NCBI GenBank assembly: GCA_045612485.1
Contig: JAZKZE010000086.1
Span: forward strand, 1-12,481
Length of the DNA: 12,481 nt
Direction: 5' to 3'
DNA from: RGIG5327 sp045612485
Lineage (GTDB): Bacteria > Verrucomicrobiota > Lentisphaeria > Victivallales > UBA1829
Position numbers and translations under genes: made by a program. Shown here in pieces: positions 6,856-12,481 of the stretch (positions are counted from its first letter, which is position 1; the number at the start of each line of letters is the position of its first letter). The notes under the pieces are model-generated. The model was not told the origin of the DNA. It searched no databases and saw only the letters and a list, made by a program, of their open reading frames with translations.

Positions 6856-7068
6856 TCTCCGGGTGGGAGATAGCATTAAGTGTATTTTTTGCATATTTAA
6901 TCAACTGCGGTATTCTGCCTTGCTGAAATGATGATTTTAAGCAGAAAAGTATGTTTTTCAGAGGTCAGGGAGTGGGGACTATTTCAAATTGCAATTTTCG
7001 GTTTACAAGAGGTTAGAGAATTTTTTTAATTTCATTTACCCCGTTAGTGATATTCTTTCCTACCGAAT

Positions 7069-7094
7069 GTCCTCCGTTTTTGAGGGTGGAGGTC
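7069..7094 (+). repeat. degenerate hairpin repeat, copy 2
   Basis: Aligns without gaps to copy 1 (6819-6844) with 20 of 26 bases identical, keeping CCTC, the T-run, GAGG and the final GGAGGTC. Confidence 0.55.
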
Positions 7095-7100
7095 GTCATT

Positions 7101-7125
7101 CTCCATTTTGGGGCAAGAGGGCAGA
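7101..7125 (+). repeat. degenerate hairpin repeat, copy 3
   Basis: CTCCATTTTGGGGCAAGAGG matches the inner part of copy 1 with one single-base gap and three substitutions over about 22 bases, and is followed by GCAGAA as copy 1 is after a five-base spacer. It lies six bases after copy 2. Confidence 0.55.
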
Positions 7126-7284
7126 AAGGTGCTGTGTGTTTCGAGTGCTTTTCTTTCTCCGGCAGAGGTCTGGTAACCTCTCACAGCGGAGAATTTGGGG
7201 AGATTTTATGCGGATTTTGTCAGCAAACAGCCCTCTCTCCATTCTCCACAGAGAAAATTCAGCAGAAGCAGAAAAGTTGCAAAT

Positions 7285-7314
7285 CCCTTTGACACAAGGG
7301 GTTTTACGCAGAAA
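7285..7314 (+). repeat. degenerate hairpin repeat, copy 4
   Basis: CAAGGGGTTTTACGCAGAAA (7295-7314) matches 16 of 20 bases of copy 1 at 6836-6855. It also starts with a hairpin, CCCTT (7285-7289) with AAGGG (7296-7300), so the structure is kept while the bases change. Confidence 0.5.
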
Positions 7315-7348
7315 ATAAAAAAGTCCGAATCAGAGGTCTGACTCGGAC
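7312..7348 (-). terminator. rho-independent terminator of tRNA-His
   Basis: Long stem of up to 12 bp between 7323-7334 and 7337-7348 (GTCCGA/TCGGAC outermost), followed on the minus strand by a U-rich run (complement of 7312-7322). It lies 13 bases beyond the tRNA 3' end and contains one of the AGAGGTC boxes seen in the neighbouring repeats. Confidence 0.85.
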
Positions 7349-7361
7349 AGAGAATACATAA

Positions 7362-7439
7362 TGGGGTGCTAGATGGGATTTGAACCCACGACCTCCTGGG
7401 CCACAACCAGGCGCTCTAACCAACTGAGCTACTAGCACC
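7362..7439 (-). tRNA. tRNA-His (anticodon GTG)
   Basis: A complete cloverleaf on the minus strand: acceptor stem GTGCTAG/CTAGCAC, D arm GCTC/GAGC, anticodon stem CCTGG/CCAGG with loop TTGTGGC (anticodon GTG), five-base variable loop, T arm with TTCAAAT. The extra G-1 opposite C73, diagnostic of tRNA-His, is present, and the CCA end is encoded (7362-7364). It has its own promoter and terminator. Its 3' end faces the phage-like region, a common arrangement at integration sites, although serine recombinases rarely use tRNA genes. Confidence 0.97.
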
Positions 7440-7452
7440 ATTTCTGATACTT

Positions 7453-7483
7453 TCATCGAGGAATCGTGTATCACTTTCGATGA
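7453..7483 (-). other. inverted repeat in the tRNA-His leader
   Basis: TCATCGA (7453-7459) and TCGATGA (7477-7483) are a perfect 7-bp inverted repeat with a 17-base loop, lying between the predicted promoter and the mature tRNA 5' end. It may fold in the precursor transcript; no function is claimed. Confidence 0.45.
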
Positions 7484-7490
7484 TGCACTT

Positions 7491-7518
7491 AATATACACC
7501 TCTCTCTTGATTTTTCAA
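7491..7518 (-). promoter_or_regulatory. sigma70-type promoter of tRNA-His
   Basis: On the minus strand a -35 box TTGAAA (7513-7518) and a -10 box TATATT (7491-7496) are separated by 16 bases, about 50 bases before the mature tRNA end. Box quality and position fit a stable-RNA promoter. Confidence 0.65.
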
Positions 7519-7666
7519 ATGCTTTTTCGTAAAAAATTCAAAAAAAATCAAAAATATGCCGATTTTCCGGATTTCCCCCCCTTTTTTACCATGAAAAACA
7601 TACTGAAAATGGAGCTTTTGCAAGCTGGATGACTCCCAATAAGGGGAGGGGATGGTGCAAAAAACT

Positions 7667-7872
7667 TCAGACACGCTTTTTCAACAGCCGGGCAAGGTGA
7701 CTTTTATCACAGAAATCCCAATAATCCGCCGCTTCTTTCAGCGTACAGCCTCTCCGGATCGCCGCTTCCGCTCCATTTAAACGGAAATTCCGCTCATATT
7801 TCCCGAAACTCATTCCGAACTGTTTTTTAAACAATATGGAAAAATACCCCGTACTCAAATGCTCCAACAAAA
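7667..7872 (-). pseudogene. AraC-family regulator, C-terminal HTH fragment
   Basis: The minus strand encodes a fragment of the two-helix-turn-helix DNA-binding domain of AraC/XylS regulators: LEHLSTGYFSILFKKQFGMS, then FGKYERNFRLNGAEAAI, TLKEAADYWDFCDKSHLARL and LKKRV followed by a stop. The sensor domain and first helix are absent, and the domain ends before its usual GxTPxxYR segment. The frame is open further upstream to 7966, but that part is antisense to a recognisable phosphoesterase and is not AraC-like, so the similarity stops near 7872. No start codon with a ribosome binding site fits. I read it as a leftover of a deleted gene. No regulatory activity is expected. Confidence 0.75.
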
Positions 7873-8360
7873 TGGTTTGCGACTTCCGACACTCATTTCG
7901 GAGCAGAAAGAACTCTTGAACTGTCTCGAAGACCATTCCAAAATGTTGGAGAAATGGATTTAACATTGATTTCCAACTGGAATAAAACGGTTCGAAGTAA
8001 GGAAAATGTTATTCTCCTTGGCGATTTTGGGGATAGAAATGTTCTTCGCATTCTAAATTTTTCAAAGATGGTTTTCTTAAAAGGGAACTACGACGAAAAC
8101 AAAGAGGAAAATTTCGAAATAGCATGTTTCGTTCTTGGAACCTTGACGAAGAAATGCTTTTCGAGGAAGAAGGATGCCTCGACGATGATTCTTATGCAAA
8201 GTTGCTGGCTCTTCACCCTGTTATCCTTCGAGAGCTTGTAACTGAAAGTTTTTCTTTGATTTGTAAAAGGAGCATTTTGAGGCTGTTCCCGCAGAGGATA
8301 GCAGCCACAAATTACCTTTCTCACCTTTTTGCAGCTGCATCTTTGATTTTTTCTGAATGA
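7872..8360 (+). pseudogene. metallophosphoesterase remnant, frameshifted
   Basis: The first half is a clear calcineurin-like phosphoesterase. In the frame read from 7873 the protein runs WFATSDTHFGAERTLELSRR, PFQNVGEMDLTLISNWNKTV, ILLGDFGD, VFLKGNYDEN, matching the family pattern SDTHFGH...RPF...WN..V...GDFG...GNHD. Three signs of decay are visible. The only suitable start, ATG at 7872, is out of frame with the following codons, as if two bases were lost. The metal-binding His of GNHD is Tyr (TAC, 8089-8091). And the likely continuation (LDEEMLFEEEGCLDDDSYAK, LLALHP) is in a different frame from about 8120, ending at 8360 without a recognisable GH-x-H motif. The assignment of the second half is weak. 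Probably inactive. Confidence 0.65.
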
Positions 8361-8385
8361 GTTTTGAAATTACCTTATTATTTCA

Positions 8386-8414
8386 GTTTTTTACACCTTC
8401 CGGAAGGAAAAAAC
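8386..8414. repeat. imperfect palindrome upstream of fabB
   Basis: Perfect core palindrome CCTTCCGGAAGG (8396-8407), flanked by T6 on the left (after a 3-base ACA insertion) and A6 on the right, so the arms extend to GTTTTTT and AAAAAAC. It lies 22 bases before the predicted fabB promoter. It has the symmetry of an operator or of a cruciform; the T-run is on the wrong side for a normal terminator in either direction. Confidence 0.45.
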
Positions 8415-8435
8415 AAGGTATTTATTGAATTTTTC

Positions 8436-8464
8436 TTGAAAAAATCCCATAGTTGTGGTATGTT
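8436..8464 (+). promoter_or_regulatory. sigma70-type promoter of the fabB-lipA-trxB genes
   Basis: -35 box TTGAAA (8436-8441) and -10 box TATGTT (8459-8464) with the ideal 17-base spacing, leaving a leader of about 55 bases. The leader is AT-rich and holds GAAAGGA (8509-8515) 11 bases before the start codon. Confidence 0.7.
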
Positions 8465-8526
8465 TAGTAGCGAGTTTATTTTTTTAATTAATCATATCTC
8501 AGTCTGAAGAAAGGATACAGCGGAAG

Positions 8527-9768
8527 ATGTCAAGAAAAGTTGTCATTACGGGAAGAGGTCTTGTTACTCCTCTGGGAAATGGTCTGGCAAACAACTTGCA
8601 GGCTCTCAAAGAGGGCAGAAGCGGGATTGTTTTCATGCAGGAATGGGCGGATATTCATCTGGACAGTCTGGTGGCGGGGGCCGCCGACAGAGAGGTGGAA
8701 TGTCCCATGTTCAACGCAAAGAATCTGCGTTTCATGTCCCCCAACTCCCGTTACGCTGTGGCTGCCACTTATGAGGCTCTGAAGGATGCCGGTTTTGTGC
8801 CGGAAGATCTTCCTGAACACAATATTGCCCTCATCAACGGCTGTGCCGGAAGTTCCTATGCCACTGTATATGAAAATATGCGTAAGTTTGTGGAACATGA
8901 TTACCGTGTGCGTGCCAGTTCCCCCTTCTCCGTTCCCCGGATCATGCCTTCTTCCGCTGTAGCAAATATTTCCCTGCTTTTCAAAACCACCGGGGAAAGC
9001 TACGATATAAGCTGTGCATGTACCAGCAGTGCCCAGGCGATCATTACTGCTGCACGTCTGATCAAAAGCGGTGAATATGATATGGTCATTGCCGGCGGTT
9101 CCGAAGAACTCTCATGGGGACAGGCTCTGGGCTTCAATGCCATGCGAGCTCTTTCCAAGAAATACAACGAAACTCCGGATAAAGCCAGCCGTCCCTTTGA
9201 CAAAGACCGTGACGGTTTCGTACTTGCCGACGGTGCCGGTATGCTGGTGCTGGAAAGCGAAGAACACGCTCTCAAACGCGGTGCCGTGCCCAAAGCTGTA
9301 GTGTCCGGTTATTATGCCAACAGCAATGCGGTGGATATGGTGGTTCCCAGTGCGGAATCCACAGCGGAAGTTATGGGTAATGCCATCAAGTCTGCCGGAC
9401 TTACTCCTGATGATGTGGCTTATGTGAATACCCATGGAACATCCACTCCCGTAGGCGATCCCATTGAATTGAACGGTATCCGTATGGTATTCGGTGAAAA
9501 TTCCGGAGTTGCAATCAACAGTACCAAATCCCTTACCGGTCATATGATCGGGGCTGCCGGATCTGTAGAAGCAATTTTCTCCATGCTGATGATGGAAAAT
9601 TCCTTTATCTGCAAATCTGCCAATATCGACGAACTGGATCCGGAAGTGGTCTGGGCGGAAAAGAATATCGTCAGAGAAAAGATCGAAAGAAGTTTCGACC
9701 ACTTCCTGAGCAACTCTTTCGGTTTCGGCGGTTCCAACGCCAGTCTTGTGATCTCCAAATATAAATAA
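8527..9768 (+). CDS. fabB: beta-ketoacyl-ACP synthase, KAS I type
   Basis: Condenses malonyl-ACP with a growing acyl-ACP in type II fatty acid synthesis in the cytoplasm. 413 aa, the usual length. The thiolase-fold catalytic triad is complete: C165 in SCACTSSA, H303 in NTHGTSTPVGD and H339 in KSLTGHMIGAAG, with K334. Along its length it resembles E. coli FabB (KAS I) more than I expect for FabF: EGRSGI near the start, ALSKKYNETPDKASRPFDKD, RDGFVLADGAGM and SNSFGFGGSNASLV at the end. KAS I works with FabA in anaerobic unsaturated fatty acid synthesis, but neither FabA nor other fab genes are in view, so FabF-like function cannot be excluded. It is first in a probable operon behind a good promoter; lipA starts 14 bases after its stop. 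Confidence 0.92.
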   Translation: MSRKVVITGRGLVTPLGNGLANNLQALKEGRSGIVFMQEWADIHLDSLVAGAADREVECPMFNAKNLRFMSPNSRYAVAATYEALKDAGFVPEDLPEHNIALINGCAGSSYATVYENMRKFVEHDYRVRASSPFSVPRIMPSSAVANISLLFKTTGESYDISCACTSSAQAIITAARLIKSGEYDMVIAGGSEELSWGQALGFNAMRALSKKYNETPDKASRPFDKDRDGFVLADGAGMLVLESEEHALKRGAVPKAVVSGYYANSNAVDMVVPSAESTAEVMGNAIKSAGLTPDDVAYVNTHGTSTPVGDPIELNGIRMVFGENSGVAINSTKSLTGHMIGAAGSVEAIFSMLMMENSFICKSANIDELDPEVVWAEKNIVREKIERSFDHFLSNSFGFGGSNASLVISKYK

Positions 9769-9782
9769 GCAGGTTATAAGAG

Positions 9783-10667
9783 ATGAGTTGCGGCAGTTCC
9801 AAAGATTTCCGTCCCAAACTCCCCCCGTGGATCCGGGTGAAAGTCAAATCCGGGCCTGAGCGGGAGGAAGTGGATAAGTTGATGAAGCTCAATAATCTGA
9901 ATACGGTTTGCCGTGGTGCCCAGTGTCCCAATATCTGTGACTGTTGGCACAGACGCACTGCCGCATTCATGATCCTGGGGGCGCATTGTACAAGATGCTG
10001 TAAATTCTGTGCTGTAGGGGTAACGGAAACACCGGAAAAGGTGGATCCGGAAGAACCCATGCGTCTGGCGGAAACAGCCGCAAAGATGAATCTGGGGTTT
10101 GTTGTGGTAACATCTGTGACAAGAGATGACCTTCCGGATGGTGGTTCCTCTCACTTTGCCGCAACCATCCGGGCATTGAAAGAACGTATTCCCGGAGTAA
10201 AGGTGGAAGTGCTTGTGCCGGACTTCAATATGGATGTGGATGCCATCCGGACAGTTATAGAGGCTGAACCGGAAGTATATAATCACAATGTGGAAACAGT
10301 GGAACGTCTTACCCCCCTTATCCGTTCAAAGGCACAGTACCGCAGATCTCTTGAGGTATTGAAAACTGCTTTTGAAATGACCAACGGCAGGATTCCTGTC
10401 AAATCCGGTATCATGGTAGGAATGGGGGAAACGGATGAAGAGGTCATGCAGACCATCCGGGACATCCGGGAAACCGGGGCTACTTTCCTTACGATCGGAC
10501 AGTATCTGCCGCCTTCCGCTGAACACTGGAAACTGGAAAGATATGTGACACCTGAAACATTCAAGGCATGGGAAGATTATGCGAAAAGCATCGGTTTCAC
10601 CCATGTGGCGGCCGGTCCCCTTGTCCGCAGTTCCTATTATGCGGATGAATTGGCTAAGGAACAGTGA
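9783..10667 (+). CDS. lipA: lipoyl synthase
   Basis: A radical-SAM enzyme that inserts two sulfur atoms into octanoyl chains on lipoyl domains. 294 aa, normal length. The auxiliary 4Fe-4S cluster motif is C43-x4-C48-x5-C54 (CRGAQCPNICDCW), and the radical-SAM cluster is C69-x3-C73-x2-C76 (CTRCCKFC). VVVTSVTRDDLPDGGSSHFA, YNHNVETV and GIMVGMGETDEEV follow. The C-terminal RSSY that supplies the auxiliary-cluster serine ligand is present (VRSSYYADE). All catalytic residues are there. Two extra cysteines (C52, C72) sit inside the cluster motifs. It lies 14 bases after fabB, fitting its need for octanoyl-ACP from fatty acid synthesis. The ribosome binding site is weak (AAGAG close to the ATG), which suggests coupling to fabB. 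Confidence 0.95.
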   Translation: MSCGSSKDFRPKLPPWIRVKVKSGPEREEVDKLMKLNNLNTVCRGAQCPNICDCWHRRTAAFMILGAHCTRCCKFCAVGVTETPEKVDPEEPMRLAETAAKMNLGFVVVTSVTRDDLPDGGSSHFAATIRALKERIPGVKVEVLVPDFNMDVDAIRTVIEAEPEVYNHNVETVERLTPLIRSKAQYRRSLEVLKTAFEMTNGRIPVKSGIMVGMGETDEEVMQTIRDIRETGATFLTIGQYLPPSAEHWKLERYVTPETFKAWEDYAKSIGFTHVAAGPLVRSSYYADELAKEQ

Positions 10668-10699
10668 GCGGCCCGGCTGCTGAAAGAGAAGGAGTGATT

Positions 10700-11623
10700 A
10701 TGGAAAATGTGATCATTATCGGAAGCGGGGCGGCAGGACTTGCCGCCGGTATCTATACGGCAAGAGCCGGGTTGAAACCTCTGATCGTTTCCGGCACCCT
10801 GCCAGGGGGGCTTCTCACCCAGACAAGCGATGTTGAAAATTTTCCCGGATTTCCGGATGCTGTCAACGGTTTTGACCTTATGGATAAATGCCGGGAGCAG
10901 GCGGAAAAATTCGGGGCGGAAGTCCTGTATGATGAAGTAAAAGAAGTCGTACTTGTTCCCGGAGGAATTCACAGGGTCATTTTTGTTTCCGGTGAGGAAA
11001 AAGAGTGCAGGGCACTGATCATTGCCACCGGTTCCTCTCCCCGTTATCTTGGATTGGAAGGGGAGGAAAAATTCCGCAACCGGGGGGTATCAGCCTGTGC
11101 CACCTGTGACGGGGCATTTTATAAAGGGGTTCCTGTTTGTGTTGTGGGCGGCGGGGATTCCGCTATGGAAGAAGCCCTGTTCCTTACCAATTTTGCTTCG
11201 GAAGTTCACCTTATTCACCGGCGGGATTCTTTCCGTGCGTCAAAGATCATGGCGGACAGAGTGAAAAATAATGAAAAGATCATCATTCATTATAATAGCG
11301 TCGTTACAGAAATCTTCGGAGATAAAGAGGTCGATGGCGTCATCCTTGAAAATACGGTCAGTAAAGAAAAAGAAACCATAGCCTGCAAGGGATATTTTGC
11401 CGCACTGGGTCATGTTCCCCAGACGGAACTGTTCAAAGGCAAAGTGGAACTGGATGAAGCCGGGTATCTTGTGTTGGCTCCTCATACATCCCATACCAGT
11501 GTGGAAGGTGTATTCGGAGCTGGGGACTGTGCCGATAAACATTACCGTCAGGCGATCACTGCTGCCGGCATGGGGGCAAGGGCCGCTATTGACGCGGAAA
11601 GATATATTCACAGTAAAGAATAA
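10700..11623 (+). CDS. trxB: thioredoxin reductase
   Basis: An FAD enzyme that passes electrons from NADPH to thioredoxin. 307 aa, the usual length for the low-molecular-weight bacterial type. The FAD motif GSGAAG is near residue 8, the redox disulfide CATC at 133-136 (SACATCDG), the NADPH motif GGGDSAMEEA with HRRDSFRASK downstream, and the second FAD motif GVFGAGDCADK with QAITAAGMGARAA near the end. The start at 10700 is chosen for AAGGAG (10689-10694) five bases upstream; the frame is open to 10664, overlapping lipA, but that extension does not belong to the family. It follows lipA by 32 bases with no terminator, so it is likely in the same transcript. Confidence 0.96.
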   Translation: MENVIIIGSGAAGLAAGIYTARAGLKPLIVSGTLPGGLLTQTSDVENFPGFPDAVNGFDLMDKCREQAEKFGAEVLYDEVKEVVLVPGGIHRVIFVSGEEKECRALIIATGSSPRYLGLEGEEKFRNRGVSACATCDGAFYKGVPVCVVGGGDSAMEEALFLTNFASEVHLIHRRDSFRASKIMADRVKNNEKIIIHYNSVVTEIFGDKEVDGVILENTVSKEKETIACKGYFAALGHVPQTELFKGKVELDEAGYLVLAPHTSHTSVEGVFGAGDCADKHYRQAITAAGMGARAAIDAERYIHSKE

Positions 11624-11654
11624 AAAAAGTTATTACCAGTTGAAGGATCATTGT

Positions 11655-12443
11655 ATGTACCGTAAAAGTTTTACCCTTATCGAATTGCTTGTTGTTATAG
11701 CCATCATTGCCATTCTTGCAGGAATGCTGCTGCCTGCGTTGAAAAATGCCCGTCTTGCGGCACAGACCATCAACTGCATCAGTAATCAGAAGCAGTTTTT
11801 TCTGTATTTATATTCCTATCAGGATGCCAATAAGGGGTGGGCGTTGGGGGCAGGATATTTTGATGCCACCAAAAGATCTGATAAAATAAATAATATTATC
11901 CAGATCCTCGGACAGCCTCATGCAACTGCCAACAGTAATAAAGCTCATGGCTATGCCCCCTGGACATACGGATTGAACAGTGGAAAATATAAGATGCTTT
12001 ATTGCGATACTGCTAAAAACAGGACTTCAGGTTTTACCGCAAACCGTATCACCACTCATACCATGTGTCCGGAATTGAGCTGCAGTTCCCAGAGCCATTA
12101 TGATCTGATGTACAGCAGATATAAGGATCTTACCGTATGGTACCGTGACCGCAACGAAAGAGTTTTCAAGCCGGATTCCGTGAAATTGCCCCAGGCATTG
12201 CACCTGATGCATTGCGGCAGGGAATATGGAAACTCTGACCGGTATGTGGGGACATGGCATAAAGCCAATAATGATGGTGCCAACATGACGTTTGTTGATG
12301 GCAGTACCCGTACGGTTCCCATCAAAAGAGACAGAAGAATCGTTGTCCTCTCTTCCTCCTCAAAATTGGGGACAGCGGAAGAAAGAATCCATATGTTGAA
12401 CCGTTCCTACCCCTGTAACGGTACATTTTCCAGAGGTTGGTAA
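11655..12443 (+). CDS. type II secretion/type IV pilin-like protein (pseudopilin), Lentisphaerota/Planctomycetota style
   Basis: A 262-aa exported protein. It has a class III signal: short basic MYRKS, then FTLIELLVVIAIIAILAGML; prepilin peptidase should cut before F6, leaving Glu at mature position 5. The hydrophobic helix to about residue 28 is followed by a polar region (QTINCISNQKQFFLYLYSYQ...) and a large globular part with several Cys, Tyr and Trp. Near the end GANMTFVDGST matches the prepilin-processing-associated H-x9-DG type, but the nearest His (TWHK) lies 12 rather than 9 residues before DG. AAGGA (11643-11647) stands seven bases before the ATG; the longer open frame from 11397 is antisense-like extension inside trxB and is rejected. 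Such proteins occur in very many copies in Victivallis-like genomes, with unknown cargo or surface roles. Confidence 0.88.
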   Translation: MYRKSFTLIELLVVIAIIAILAGMLLPALKNARLAAQTINCISNQKQFFLYLYSYQDANKGWALGAGYFDATKRSDKINNIIQILGQPHATANSNKAHGYAPWTYGLNSGKYKMLYCDTAKNRTSGFTANRITTHTMCPELSCSSQSHYDLMYSRYKDLTVWYRDRNERVFKPDSVKLPQALHLMHCGREYGNSDRYVGTWHKANNDGANMTFVDGSTRTVPIKRDRRIVVLSSSSKLGTAEERIHMLNRSYPCNGTFSRGW

Positions 12444-12458
12444 TATAAGGTGTGTTTT

Positions 12459-12481
12459 ATGCAGAAAATCAGAAAACAGAG
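12459..12481 (+). CDS. start of an unidentified gene, cut by window end
   Basis: An ATG eight bases after AAGG (12447-12450) opens a frame MQKIRKQ running off the window, 15 bases after the pseudopilin stop. The basic N-terminus could begin a signal peptide, but only seven residues are visible. Confidence 0.4.

Larger units (their letters stand above)
6679..7311. other. non-coding region with degenerate repeats
   Basis: About 630 bases without a supportable gene. Open frames at 6538-6873 and 6989-7318 have no ribosome binding site, no recognisable protein and cross the repeats and terminators. Visible instead are at least four degenerate hairpin repeats (listed separately), several further AGAGGTC boxes (near 6958, 7166 and 7333), a 10-bp inverted repeat TTCTGCTTAA (6803-6812) with TTAAGCAGAA (6937-6946), and a 12-bp perfect palindrome AAATTGCAATTT at 6986-6997. 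The region probably contains the right boundary between the phage-like DNA and the host chromosome, but no attachment core can be fixed with only one end in view. Confidence 0.6.

Noticed and set aside
6538..6873. 111-aa plus-strand frame
   Set aside because: It overlaps the HTH gene in another frame and runs through its terminator; composition is Cys/Phe/Arg-rich and not protein-like.
6986..6997. 12-bp palindrome AAATTGCAATTT as an operator
   Set aside because: No gene or promoter lies close enough in either direction; in AT-rich DNA it may be chance.
6819..7314. CRISPR-like array
   Set aside because: The copies are degenerate and irregularly spaced (about 247, 32 and 184 bases), with no uniform spacers and no cas genes.
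6989..7318. 109-aa plus-strand frame before the tRNA
   Set aside because: It crosses the repeat cluster and the U-tract of the tRNA terminator and resembles no protein; no ribosome binding site.
7615..7650. Small hairpins (AGCTT/AAGCT, CTCCC/GGGAG) after the AraC fragment as a terminator
   Set aside because: Short stems without a following U-tract on either strand.
7873..7966. N-terminal part of the minus-strand AraC-like frame
   Set aside because: This stretch is antisense to the well-matched phosphoesterase start, so it is not true regulator sequence.
9112..9702. 196-aa minus-strand frame inside fabB
   Set aside because: Shadow of a strongly conserved plus-strand gene with all catalytic residues.

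Overview
The window reads as two different stretches of one bacterial chromosome. The best lineage guess is a Lentisphaerota/Planctomycetota-type bacterium such as a Victivallis relative. The main reason is the stand-alone pseudopilin-like protein at 11655-12443, with an FTLIELLVVIAIIAIL leader and a late VDGS motif, a protein type strongly expanded in those lineages. This is an inference from one protein style, not a phylogenetic result.

Left part (1 to about 6680): accessory, phage-like DNA. It holds a short but catalytically complete S-adenosylmethionine synthetase (metK), a small three-helix membrane protein resembling PnuC, and, on the opposite strand, a HARE-HTH protein with its own strong terminator. 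Then come a 69-aa terminase-small-like protein, a 777-aa phage terminase large subunit (TerL), a 35-aa basic peptide, and a tightly coupled trio: DUF2924 protein, serine recombinase, HTH protein. A strong rho-independent terminator at 6645-6678 closes the trio. No portal, capsid or tail gene follows TerL, so this is a defective prophage, a satellite-like element, or a prophage whose structural genes lie elsewhere. MetK, the HARE-HTH protein and DUF2924 share a possible theme of DNA methylation and its recognition.

Middle part (about 6680 to 8520): mostly non-coding and decaying DNA. It has about 630 bases without a credible gene but with at least four degenerate copies of a hairpin-containing repeat. 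A tRNA-His(GTG) gene on the minus strand follows, with its own promoter and terminator and its 3' end facing the phage-like region. Next are two gene remnants meeting head to head: the C-terminal part of an AraC-family regulator (minus) and a frameshifted metallophosphoesterase (plus) whose N-terminal half is still easily read.

Right part (8436 to the end): housekeeping genes on the plus strand behind a good sigma70-type promoter: a KAS I (FabB-type) ketoacyl-ACP synthase, lipoyl synthase (lipA) and thioredoxin reductase (trxB), separated by 14 and 32 bases, so probably one operon. The pseudopilin gene follows 31 bases later with no visible terminator between, and another gene starts just before the window ends. 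Fatty acid synthesis, lipoate formation and thiol redox balance are the probable joint role of the first three genes.
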